Source: Enoplolaimus lenunculus (lineage: Eukaryota > Nematoda > Enoplea > Enoplida > Thoracostomopsidae). Taken from it: a DNA stretch of 64,000 bases. Numbering within the stretch: the stretch's first letter is position 1; every line of letters begins with the position of its first letter. A program made the position numbers and the translations under genes. Below the pieces are notes generated by a model. That model searched no databases. It saw only the letters and a list, made by a program, of their open reading frames with translations, and was not told where the DNA came from. This document shows, piece after piece, positions 1 to 12,200 of this stretch. The DNA is taken from NCBI GenBank assembly GCA_030248215.1, contig JASANG010003755.1, positions 124,001-188,000 on the forward strand, written 5' to 3'.

Positions 1-158
1 GCGAAATGATTTGCTGGAGCAGAATGGTTTTGTAGCAATGATTGTGTCACGTAATATTATTAGATTTCGAATATTTTTGATTGGTATAGTTAGACATCAG
101 ATATCCGGATTATACGAAATGAGATATTATACGGAAGGGCATCACTAATATTGTTTAG

Positions 159-3100
159 ATGAAGATGATAGTTACTATGAGGATGATGATGATGATCAAG
201 ATGATGACGAAGATTATGATGATGAGGATGAGGATGACGATTTTGACGATAGCGAGTCCTGTAGGTCTCGGACTAAAGTTACTCTGGTGGCAGCTGGGCT
301 CCTCACATCCAAGCTTCCGGAGGGTTAAGGCAGGTCCCAGTTCTCCGATCAGTAAACAACCAAGGGAAACTATGATGAGGAAATACTCGATGTTTTCGAG
401 TGCTTAAGTGGCATTTAATCTGTGCGTTAAAGTTACTGTCATCGCAACGCAAGGATCGTTTCCGTTTACAACTGGCGTCGTGTGGGGCGGTTTGCAAGTT
501 GAGCTAAAACTCGGTGCATCTATGACGGTTTGATTTTGGTGTATCAGAATGTAGATCGATATTGTACATGAGGAGTTGATTGACCTTGTGCGACCAGGAG
601 CTTTTGGTTGAGGGTATTAGCCGCTTGCTCTAATGATTGCTGCTAAAAACGCGAACCCAAATATTTTTGATTTTGTTTTCATTAACTCTGTTTCACTGTA
701 ACTCTGGTTACTACCATTGTTTTGGGCTTTTGGATTTATATTTTACTGGTGTGCGACAAGGAACATGAATTGTGCATGTCACAGAATATCAATTTTCCGA
801 CAGGATTTTTTAGCTGCGGCACCGCTCGGTGCACGAGCCACCTTAAATAATTTTGCAAAGCTTGTAATATCTGAAACCTATGCAGTCTGTGATTGAGATT
901 GCTGCGAAATCGCTATATTGTTCAAAATGTTACGTAGTTTTCGACGTCTTCTTTAGTAAACGGCGTTTATTTTCAGCAGATACAGACGATACAGATCCGT
1001 ATTTGCGACTTGCTGATCCGGATAACGAACACAAGCGTTATAAAGCGGCCATAAACCGTTTGCGCGAGCGACATCGCGAAAAACAAGCTAAGGTAAAGCG
1101 TGTGTTCTATATTTAGACCACCGTATCCTGTGAGCGTACAAGTCAGTGCTGCACCTTTTGCTGGCATGCGTTTCGTTAGTTAGGTGGGTGATTGTCAATC
1201 AGTGTAGCGATTATTCCAATACTGTGCGTGTCCTTCCGGTTTAGTCTCCCAGTCTCTAAATTCGTTTAAATTAGAATGTTGCGTGTTTGTGCTTAGTACA
1301 ACAAACAGTGGTTATAGTTCAAGTGCTCGACGGGCAGCCGGTTGCACCCAGTGTATTTGTAGCTTGGTATAACAGAAAAATGGCCTTGTTCAATTGTTGT
1401 TTTAAGCATATAAAAATGTGTTATATAAGAAATATGTATTTAGATAATGAAACAGTGGTCAGACTTGGAATCCGACTATGAAAAGATCAAAGCAGAAAAT
1501 CCAAAACAGGCCGATACTTTTCAGAAACAAATGACTGAAGTATGTTTTTGCATCACAGGGTTTGACTTTTGCATCGTTTGTCAAGCTCCATCGAGAAGTC
1601 TCTGGTCCCTAAATATCGTATTGGGTTCCGTTATGCAATAAAATGCTGTCTGTGAACCATTTTGTGAAATGATATTTCATACGTATGTAATATCCGTACT
1701 TATGTTCTAAACTTGTACGTGCAGTTACTGCGTTTCAAATTTTATTATACTTCATGGTGTGAAAAATTGAATTTGGTTACGGACCACTACATGTCTGTTT
1801 CATATTTTGCCGAAATAGGAAATAACTATTTATACTGACAATACAGAGTTTTTAACTAAATTTATGGTGTATAAAATGCAGTGTTTGATCATGTTTCAGC
1901 GTTATCGTCAAACAGTTGCGGCACTTGAAAAACAAACACACGAACAACGCAAACAACTTGATACAGTTCATCAGCAAAGAGTTCGCGCGATGCTGAACGA
2001 ACGAAAACGCGAGGATATCAAGTTGTATCGTGATGCGATGGCTGAAAGCAAACCAAAGGTAAATTAGAGTCAATATTTTGGCCGAGGATGAATATGATGA
2101 TATATAATGATAAGTTTCCGCACATGGACGGGATAAAGTCGTCGACGTCGTGACGAAATCTTTTATATTTTTTACATTGAGATTACATGTACAAGTTAAA
2201 GGTTTTGTGTTAAAAAAAATTAATCCATAGAAGGGCATGCTTGAATCGAGAAATAAGGGTATTCAAAATCTAAAATTCATGTTTATGATACGAAATGTTT
2301 CAAAACTTGTTTCACAGGCTCGCCGACTACCCTGGTCTTATTTCAGGCGCACAAAATTGCTAAATCACTTGAAGCGTACATACGAACTGAAGAAAAAGAT
2401 CGGCTACACAACATCAATCACTATCGCCATCTGTTGCGTGCGGACCCCGATCGCGCACGTGAATTTCGTGGCGAATTATTGAAACGAATGTCAGATATTG
2501 ATCTTCGAATCAATGCGACAATTGAAATGTTGACTCGTGTGAAAGTTTTGATGCCAAAAATCAAACCAGTTGCCCGTAAGTGAGGCTAAGCTGTGTAATA
2601 AGATATCATAAGTAATGTGAACGATTTGATGCCTAAAAGACCATAAGCTATGATATACTGATAAACTGTGTCGCTCTATAGCAGGGTTTTTATTGCGCCT
2701 GAACCTGTGTAAATGTACTGCGCTTCTAAGCTTCTGTAAATGTGTAATAAAAGTATTTTTGGCCAAGCAAAGTACATATATTGATGCCGAAAATGTTTCT
2801 GAATAATTGTCTACCGTACCTAAATATTACATATTCACAAACATTACAATTCACATATAAACGTTTGGATTAGCGCAGTAGAAATAAGTTTTCGCGCATA
2901 GAATCATTTTTACAGAAGATTTGGTGTTAACGAAAAATAACATGGTCTCAAAGTATGTTTGCAAACGTTTCTTTGTTATATGGTGAAAACGCTGTTTGCT
3001 GATCTGTTTCGAAACTAGGTTCTTGCTTTCTGTATGAGATTTCAGAAAGAGTAAAACATAGCGGCTGTTGTTACTATATTTTTTGTTTTAACCATTTGTT

Positions 3101-5154
3101 GTTTTCCTTGTAGTTGAATTTTGGCAAACGTATCGTCTTGATAACACACCAGATTTTATCGAAGAACCATTGGTTTGGATTGGAACGACAGACAACAATA
3201 ATGCCATTCTTAACAAATATGAACAACAAGCGAAGGATGTGCTAGGCTGTGAGTTTTTTGTGAATTTAAATTGCAAATCAGTCAGGGTTCAACCGGAATT
3301 CCGATTCAAAACGAGTTCCGATTCCGATTGCGCAATCAATCAGAATTCTGGCTTTTTAACGTTAGGTCTACTGTTGTGATATGTTGCATAAAAATTCTGC
3401 ATCATTTATGTACTGAATTGTTTTCGATGAGGTAACTTATCATCAATTGATTGTAGTTTACCTTTACAGAACCAAAAAATGAATGGCAATTTGTTCATGC
3501 GATGTTTTCGAGAATTTTTGTCAGCCAACAAACACCCTAAACCAATATTATACTTGTTAATAGAAATTGTCCGCATAATAGTCACAGAATTTGTAGTTCC
3601 GATTCCGGTATAAATTTGCTGTTCCGATTACAGTATAATCCAGTTCCGCTTTGCACCATGAAATCAATAATACATCTGCTTATCTAATTATGGTATTGTG
3701 CAAATTGCCTGATTGGTCAACGGGTACTTATAAAGTTTGGAGTAATATGCGTAACCTATTTTAAATTTGAACGGTCCATAACAAATTATTTGTCCAATTT
3801 CAAATTGTATTCTCAGTTTAGCAAACATGAATTCCGTCAATCTTTATGGCGAATATTAATTTTATTTAGACTCGAAAGAAAACTCAGACAATGCTGATAT
3901 CGCTACAGCACCAAGTTTATCTGATCTTCTGGAGGAATCGAGTGCTGTCGAAGCAAAAGTGGAACAAGAAATTGCTAAAACCAAGACAGACACTGATTCG
4001 AAAGACAGTGAGGCCAGCATGCACCAGCCAGAACGTCATGTGGATGCAATCGACGATAGTCAGTTTGTTGCAAATGCGCTCAAAGATACACTACAGCATG
4101 AACCGGTAAGCGTGATTGGTAACAGTTGTATACCAGGGTATAACGTCCATATAATTTTTATTACTAATTCGTTTTACCTCCGGCTCGGGGTTGTTCAACC
4201 CTGCTTGCACTCTGCTTTATGCGTGTATATCCGAACAATCCTTGGAACATTCTTAATAGTATTGAACTGGTGCTCGGGGTTGTTCAACCCTGCTTGCACT
4301 CTGCTTTATGCGTGTATATCCGAACAATCCTTGGAACATTCTTAATAGTATTGAACTGGTATTGTACATACCATTGCTGATATCAAAATACCGATGCCGA
4401 TGGACATCCTGTATACATTTGTTAAACGCTACACTGTTTATTTCAACTCAGTTCGCTTAAAAATATCAATTTTACAAATTTGCCCGCATGCCTGGCGAAT
4501 CCAATCGTCAATAATTCAAGCAATGATGTGCAATATTGACGGTGCTCGATAAATGATTTCAGAGTATTCATGAGGAATTAGTGCAGTCGTCGACAGGCGC
4601 ACACAGCATGACAGTTGTTGTTGTAATTGGAAGCATTGCGTGTTTGCTCGCTGTCATTGTTGGTATGATTGTGTGGAGGATAAAAACATCGGCTCGCGGT
4701 CAAGGTTTCATTGAGGTAATTGAAGTACATAGTTTAGATTTACAAATTTGTGGTTTTTGTAACATGGAAACCAATCTTTTAATCCCAATTTCGAACTCGG
4801 CCTAATCAACCCCAAATCTCTGTCCACCGTTGTGCTGGGAAAACAGTTGAGGTGATTGTCACTTTTTGAATTGAAAATCGTGAGTGTCGTAGGCTCCGTT
4901 TTGAAAGAGTTAAAGCTTGATACTGCTACCTTTAATTGGCAATTCACAGTTGTATATGGCAATGACAGTATGTGATTACGGTATCTGGTATCATATTGAT
5001 TTTATATCAAAGGAACCTGTTGTAGATTACATAGAGTAAACAGCTTTTGTTAATATTTAAGGTGGACGCATGCACTCCTGAAGAGCGTCACGTCGCATCG
5101 ATGCAAGTGAACGGCTACGAAAACCCAACGTACAACTTTTTCGAGAAAGCCTAA
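159..5154 (+). CDS. APP: amyloid precursor protein (APP) homologue, 5'-incomplete
   Basis: Single-pass membrane glycoprotein, the substrate of secretase processing in other animals. Nine exons can be joined in frame: 159-260, 977-1092, 1444-1539, 1900-2058, 2347-2575, 3114-3248, 3870-4105, 4563-4715, 5062-5154, giving the last about 438 residues. The first exon is almost all Asp/Glu (the APP acidic region). Its donor could instead lie after 323, in the same phase. The next four exons and the start of the sixth encode the helical E2 domain; [12 protein letters not shown] and [17 protein letters not shown] align with vertebrate APP. The exon at 3870 is a low-complexity acidic juxtamembrane region with no amyloid-beta similarity, as expected for an invertebrate. 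The exon at 4563 holds the membrane segment ([20 protein letters not shown]). The tail keeps IEVD, TPEERH and GYENPTY, the caspase-like, phospho-Thr and PTB-adaptor sites. E1 and any Kunitz domain would lie left of the window; bases 1-158 look intronic. Confidence 0.93.
3283..3657. repeat. old diverged copy of the CAGGGTGCAACCGG hAT-type MITE
   Basis: Lies in the APP intron between the exons at 3114 and 3870. It begins CAGGGTTCAACCGGAATTCC and ends CAGTTCCGCTTTGCACC, a diverged inverted match to its own start, with TTCCGATT-type repeats inside each end. The termini resemble those of the younger copies at 13.8, 17.3, 42.4, 53.0 and 53.7 kb. No clear target-site duplication survives, so the family assignment rests on the ends only. 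Confidence 0.5.
4183..4360. repeat. perfect 89-bp tandem duplication in an APP intron
   Basis: Bases 4183-4271 and 4272-4360 are identical by eye over 89 bp, starting GCTCGGGGTTGTTCAACC and ending TATTGAACTGGT. It lies just after the donor of the exon ending at 4105. The absence of visible differences implies a recent slippage or unequal-crossover event, or an assembly artefact. Confidence 0.95.
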
Positions 5155-8100
5155 AATCGTATTTTTTGTTTTTATTTATAAACTTCAAAACGTGACTTTC
5201 TGTATGGATGTAGTATATTAATGTAGTTGTATGAATTGGTGTCAGATTGTTTGTTTAACCAAGTAGTTGTGTCAAGTAATACCGGAAGTGAGTTGAAATC
5301 TTTGAAGGCTAATGAAAATAGTTGTATTGAATGTTTTTAATGCTGTCTTAATGTTATGGCCAACCTTTGTATGGAAAAATAATAAGCTTAACGTAAAAAC
5401 TGTTTGGTGAGCATGGATCAATTTTGTAACATCTGAAACGTTGGTTTTTCACCTAGGTAAAGGTTTTTTTCGAATCCAATTTTTGTAGCATTGTTGTTTT
5501 ATGTTAGAAGGCTGCTAATGCGATTGGTTAAAGCTCTGTTTTTCTATTTGTACGGAGTTTCAAAGTAATACAAAAATTTTCGGTTGTGTTATGTTTGATG
5601 ATGGTAACACATCAAGTTTGATTTTGGCAATTGATTCAAATTTACGGATGTCTTTAATGGTGCTAGCAGTACATAATACAGAATAATGTACAACAATTAG
5701 GCGTATAACAGAACGGGAGACGATTACTGAGATGGATTTTAATTTTATGAAAACTAATGAATATCATAGTGATCTTGTGTTATAATCTCAAAATGCTATA
5801 TTATTATTCGGTCGCTTGATATAATTTTAGTAACGCTGAATTGAATATTTGCTAGTGTAATATTGTGGGTTTGCATTTCCATCAATATGGTTGTATATGT
5901 TATGACACTTTCAACATTTTTTTAATATTTTGATTGTGTGTTAATTCTGACTTGGTTCCTGCGTGCAAGTCCTGTATTAATGCTGTTAATCCAATTCGCA
6001 ATGACAGGTGTCCTTTGTTTCGAAGCTGTTCGCGAATAATTTCACTAAGATTAAGCTGTGAAATAATTTCAGCCCGGCTTACTCAGTTATAATTGTTGAA
6101 TAGTTGTACGTCGTTATTCAATCTGATTGTCATTGCCGTTTTGATTAAAATATAGCGAAATTTGATTTACTAACATGTTGCAACCACGAATTCTTAGTAA
6201 AGGAAGCAAGAACATTTCATTTCAAGAGGATGCAATGAAATTAGTCTGGTGCACAATATATTTTAATGATGTGGAATAAATTTCCGGCGAGGGAAAGCGA
6301 AGATGTCTGCGGGGTGTAACCTCTTTGCGCTGTCCCGTAGTTGTGTAGTCCTGTACTGAATTGCGATTTTCTATCCAGCAATGCATGCAACACAACAACT
6401 ATGATCGTTGTATATGTGGTAGTAATCTCTCGCGCTTGTGTATGCGTAATACTGCTTTTTTCAAGGATTCTTCACGGTATCGTTGTAAGTGTTTTGTTTG
6501 TTTGTTTTATATAACGAGAATCTTTTACTTATTATATTGTTTTTTCTTCTTTCCTTTTTTCTTTTTACACAAACTGATTGGTATTTAATTTTGTTAATGA
6601 TTCGTTGTATTTTCAAATATTTGCAATAATATCGCAGCGGTATTTGTAGAGATTTTGACACAGTTTAGTTTAGGCTTACAATTAAGATACTGCGGTACCT
6701 GCAATAAGTTCAAAATATTCTACACACAATGCGTAAAAATTGCGCTTTAATAGTACCCAGATTCCTATTGTAGGTATGTTGCTTTTTTGACGCCGTTCTT
6801 TCATTTCATTGTTAAGAAGAGTTGTACATATTTTTGAGCATAATTCGGCATAAGTATGCAACACAGCATCAAATTTCAGTTTATATGCCGTATTGTAGCG
6901 GTTGTTGCTTTCTGGAGCGATGATTGTATTGAATGTTTTCATAGAATATTATGATTCAGCGTTGAGAGTGGTTAAATACTGTTACGCTGCTATCGTAGGA
7001 AAATGTTTTGAGGGATGGTATATAACCAGACAAAACTGGACAAAAATGACAACAGACGGGGCCTGCTATATAAACGCCTGCATCACTTCATCACTGGTGG
7101 ATCCAAAGGAGCACCGAAGACATGGGTTTTAGCCAATTTCCAGCAAGGATCGTAGACTGTCCGCACCGAAGTGACATAAAACAGAATATTATATTGACTC
7201 GGCGTCATTTTAAATGAGTTTGAGCGTAAACTTACCATACCATAGTTTAGTTTATCTACAAAAGTTAGTTTAATACTGACAGAGCTTAAATTGAGTTCGT
7301 GTAAGCTTTTACGCAGATGTACGCATATTAGCATGGAAGCCGGCTTGCACCCCCTGGGTTCGTCAAGCAATGTTTTATATGGGTTGGCGTATAAAGTAAG
7401 AATATTGCTTAATGGTGTCTGGACTCCAAGTGCACACGTCAACCCAATATTTTGGGCAGTGACCGTGCATCTAAGTTAAGTGTGTACCTGTTGCATTGCA
7501 GCGGCTTGGAGTTTTAGTTGTAAACTATTTTATCGCATTGTTATAAGCTTTGTATGGCGGCATTCATTTAATGTTGCGTATGTTTCTAATGGCTGTTAGA
7601 GATTTTGAGAAATTGTAAGGGGTGTGTGGCTTTCCAACATGATGATAATATATTTTGTATAAAAACACTCATCATTCAGCTCATATACACAGTCTCTCGC
7701 AAATATATATGTTGGTAGTGCTGTTTTGCAATATTCAGAAGAATTTAAGTGTTTAGAAAGTTTCACCATAATGCACTGTTTATGTGTGTGTGGTGTCTGA
7801 TGAATATATTATTTTTTCAACAGCTACGGGGATCATTTAGATGTAAAAACTGTAAAGTCAATGCTGTGAAATATAGTTTTTCGATGCTGAATGCTGGTAT
7901 GTGACAATTTGAGTAATGCGATGCATAGAAAGGTGTTGACGATGTTAATATAGAAACGATTTTTTTGCCTTGTCAAAAAGCAGAAACATTTGAGTTTGCA
8001 TAGATTGTTTAGAAAATTGGAAAGTCGAGATTCTTTAAAAGTACCTAGAACCGTTGCTATAACGCCAGATATGGTATAAGTTTTGTGAACCTGTGCGTGC

Positions 8101-9221
8101 GACGTAAGCATGTTTGCAAAAACTTACCGAAGTTCGATAAAAAGAGAGTATTTAAAAACCAAATAATTACAATAATTTTGCAACTAATAGTTGTTATCAA
8201 TTTTAATAATTGTCCGCCGTATCGTTTTTCCCGAAAATTGTTTGCAGACAAGTGAATGTTTAACAAGAAAAATTGTGTAATACCTACCCATATGTTTCTA
8301 AAATGTGTTTTTATAATCGTATATTCTTTTATTTCCTATGTACACATGCAGTGTACGGTTGCATTTTCACTTGACGAAATAATATTGTGATGTGTATATC
8401 TACTTTTATAGTTTTATCATTCGCAACGATTGCTGCTTGTACATCTTGTTAGTTTGGAATTTGTAATGTCAAGGACACGATATACCTGTAGGTGTACGGA
8501 ACGCCCATTTAAATATCGTAACGGCCATACTGTATATATATTCACTTAGTTTGGTCGAGTTTAACTTCGTCCAGATCGTTAGATATTTACTACTTTTGAA
8601 ATTCATCCGATATCGTGAAAATTTCGACGCATCAGACAATTTTTCTTTGAAATTTTAGAAAGCCTGGTGAATATTGGCCTATGTATAGAACAGGGCCGGA
8701 ACACTAGTATAAGCATACTGTATTGACCCGAATAAGAGGGGGTAATAAGTGGGGGTCCCCATAAGACAAATAAACGTTTAATTCAACGGATAATTGCAGT
8801 ACCGGATATAATATATCAGTAACGAAGGGCGGCGGAGCGTGGGTTAAAAATAAATAACAGTCCGTAACCGAATAACAAGGGGGTGCCCTCTGGAGAGGCC
8901 AAATAAATATCAGTTCCCTCTCTTATTCGGTGTATTGTAGCATCCATTAGCTGTTAACGTTTTTGTTTTACCCAAACGTCGTGTTGTGGAAATACCGAGG
9001 TTGTCGTTTTCCCGTTTTGTGTATAGTTGTGTAAGTGTGATAACGTAAGTATAAGTAACTTGTCTTTTATAACGAGCGACACCCTGAATCATTTGCAAGG
9101 TGGATCAGAGGTCACAATGCCATAACATTTGCACACATAATCATGTGTTAAACGTAGTTTAATATACTCAATCACGATATCATAACACGAGTTCTAACAA
9201 GCTATTATTCATGCGACATTG
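5155..9221. other. APP 3' UTR and intergenic sequence
   Basis: No open frame here looks like protein, and codons beyond the APP stop are AT-rich noise. An AATAAA at 6275-6280 and an ATTAAA at 6144-6149 are candidate APP polyadenylation signals, implying a 3' UTR of about 1 kb. Bases 8679-8705 hold a lone terminus (ATGTATAGAACAGGGCCGG) that recurs inverted at 28.4 kb. The convergent RNF216-like gene ends at 9222 on the other strand. Confidence 0.6.
8717..8938. mobile_element. small inverted-repeat element (MITE), about 220 bp
   Basis: The left end reads TGTATTGACCCGAATAAGAG and the right end, read inverted, TACAATACACCGAATAAGAG, so the element closes on itself through imperfect terminal inverted repeats of about 22 bp. 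It has G-rich subterminal blocks (GGGGGTCCCC) and no coding capacity. I could not fix a target-site duplication, so the superfamily is open. Confidence 0.6.
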
Positions 9222-12200
9222 TTAAACAAGACGTTTTACATCAAAATTTATGACTTCTTTGCATTCTTTAATTTCTGGATGCATTCCTACATATTCTTTT
9301 TTGGCACGTTCACCAGCTTCCATTGCAACATTGTCGTGAACCTCAACGTCTTTACTCCACGTACTGCACGACCTGTATAAATTAAATGGGTAAGCAATAT
9401 CCGACAGGCAGATGCGGTGGAAACAAGATGTAATACCGGGACGAGGCCACAAAACCTTCAGAATTTTCACACTACAGCAAAATTTCGACTTGCAGCCTGC
9501 TACGTAAGTATGTGTGTATATAAAAATGTAACCTTTATTTTCGTAAATTTCGAGCCGTAGTTTTTCGATAAAGGAATAGGTTATTGATTGTACTGGTCCG
9601 GTTTGTTACGAAGCCAAAAATAAACTTATACCGAAAAATAAACTAACCCAGACTTAAAATGTCCGTAAGGATCTAATTTATCGAGAACGTTTCTACAAAC
9701 ATAACACATGTGCGTTCCACACGAACAAGTCAAACGGTTGCACCCTTGTGACTTAATCAAACTACAACAATAATAATGTTTATTCAAAACGCGGAAGGAT
9801 AGAACTACATACGAAGGCTACCAAATACACGAAAGAACATCGCAAAATTCTAAAACAATTTATGAAACACCATATTAAGACCGAGTACTGAACAATTCAA
9901 AAATTTGTAGTAATACCGATATAAGGTAATTTTCAGCCCTGAAATGTCATAAAGCTACAGCCAAGCTAACCGATTGGCACAATTTGGACATCTGCGTATC
10001 ATTGCATCCGCCATTTTATTCTCCACATAAGTTCGTAACGCAGTTAGCGGTTTGTTTTTCTTCGCTTCATCACACTTCATAGGAACATGACTTGGCTGAC
10101 GACACAGTCTAAAAAACGCACTGAAATAAACCTGTACATTTTGCTAGCATCTGGGTCTCTATAGTATCGTCGTACAATTATGAAACTTAGTTTAATTCTA
10201 GCACATCAGATGTTAATTATTAGAAGTTCTAATTTTGACTATTCTAAATAAACTTAGAATGCTCGTCTAAAAGTACATTGGAGAAGAATTTAGCTTCTGT
10301 TGAAAGTGAGGGCCCATGTAAAGATTAGGGGCGGAACGGTTTTTTGTGGGACTGCAATAGAGTAATCTTAAGCTTTATACTAATTTTTTGCTTTGCTTAG
10401 GCTTAGGAATATGCTTATAATACTGTTCCGCACATGTTCTTTACATTGGCCATTCATAGTAAGGATCTACAAAAATACAAAACTTAGATATATAGTAATA
10501 TTGAGGACGACATCGGTACCAGCAATATTTGAAGATATGAACAGGCATCGGCAAAAATTGAATACTGCAACTATACAATAACATCCAGAAATAACAACGG
10601 TTCAGTAAATGATACACATTTCTCACCGACAAGTTTCTTTCATGCAAATCGGATTCAAACATTTCAAAACTTTATCATCGACGTTGGGCATTTCAACCGC
10701 AAATTCACAATATTCACAATGTTCCAGATTTTCCAAACCAGCCTATAAATCATTCTTACAGTTAAGAACCTGTGTTACCGCAAACACCAATATGATCCTT
10801 GTGTAGAATAGTCAAGTTTTCATAGAGATTGAATTGATCGACCAAATATCCGGTTAGAATTTAACATCCGGCAAAAACCACATTCGTTTTCAGTTCCGGT
10901 ATAAACCTACCAAATACCGGACATATGCGGTTGTGGTCTCGAATATCATAAAACTGCTTTTGATATGTGGAAATACTACACATTTTGGCTATGGTAGCAT
11001 TTCTAGGTAAGTCAAGAAGCTTAAGTTTTTGACACTGAAGGGAAATGAAAAACCAAATTTTTGCACGACTGAAATAGTATCAACAGCGCACAAATTTACA
11101 TGCTATATCAGGTTGACGCCCGGTTCTGTTCCGGTAAAAATTTGTCATACAGCTCCTATGAAATTAACACCCGGTCAATCCTTGGATTGAATTGAAGCAG
11201 TAGGTTGGTTATAATAGTGCTAACCAGCGAAAACACTAATCATAAGCATACTGTAACACAGCATAATACTTTTATCCAGTTCGGACTTCCGAAAAATCAA
11301 TAGAAATTAGTTTTTAAAGTGAAAACCGTACAATTTTTTAACGTAAAATTAATAGCCAATGTGTTTTATTCAATTGGTTTCTGTTAATAAGTCAAAATAG
11401 TTTTATACGCATTGCTAACTTGTTTAAGTTCCACATTTGCACGTATACGAAACATTGCATCAAAATCTGCCTTGCTCAACAGATTTCTCAGGCACGAATC
11501 GCTGTAGACCGAGTCACAGTGGTCCGAAATACAACGCACCACAGACTTTCCTGAAATTAATACTTAGACTTTAAATCACCAATCCAATGATCCAAGTTAA
11601 AATCAAAGCCAGATTTACTATGACAGACGGCCGATCTATTCTACATTCATTCACAATGTGCGCAACAATTATAATTGCGTCTGTAACCGTAGTTCGATAA
11701 TCAAGGTTGATAAATCTTGGTTGCAAACACGTTTACAAACAATTGAAAACTTTATATACCAGCACGGTAAGCTGTCCAAATCGCGTTTGCGGCCGATTAT
11801 GTCAAACAAACAAGTAAAATAGTATACAGCACCGTACGAATAGAAATTTGTTTCAGAAACATACTTTCACCAATGGCAACTTTGGCTTGAGCAATCACAC
11901 AGTGATAACAGTAGTCGTGATCACCGTTTGCGCAATCGATCAAGTCCACAGCAAAGTATTGATCATTAAAACAACACTCACATGTAAATAACGCTCCTGC
12001 ATTTCGGCGTCGTTCCAATTTCATACATTCTAAAATTGAACTTATACAGTTTAAACAGGCACAATTCTACTTTTAGGTATGCAAAGATTCCATTCCATCA
12101 GGAACTACATTTTCCAAGAAATCAGAGATAGGAAAACAAGTTTCCATCTGGCCGGAACAGAAACTCTGTTAGACCGCATGATGCACAAAACAAGATGAAA

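Noticed and set aside
3870-4105. Amyloid-beta region in the APP homologue
   Set aside because: The juxtamembrane exon is acidic and Lys/Ser-rich with no resemblance to amyloid-beta; invertebrate APPs generally lack it.
12060-12160. Possible missing exon of the reverse RNF216-like gene (minus-strand frame with [14 protein letters not shown])
   Set aside because: An acceptor-like CTAACAG precedes it, but no GT donor of acceptable quality follows in the frame, and it does not resemble exons 4-6 of the paralogue.
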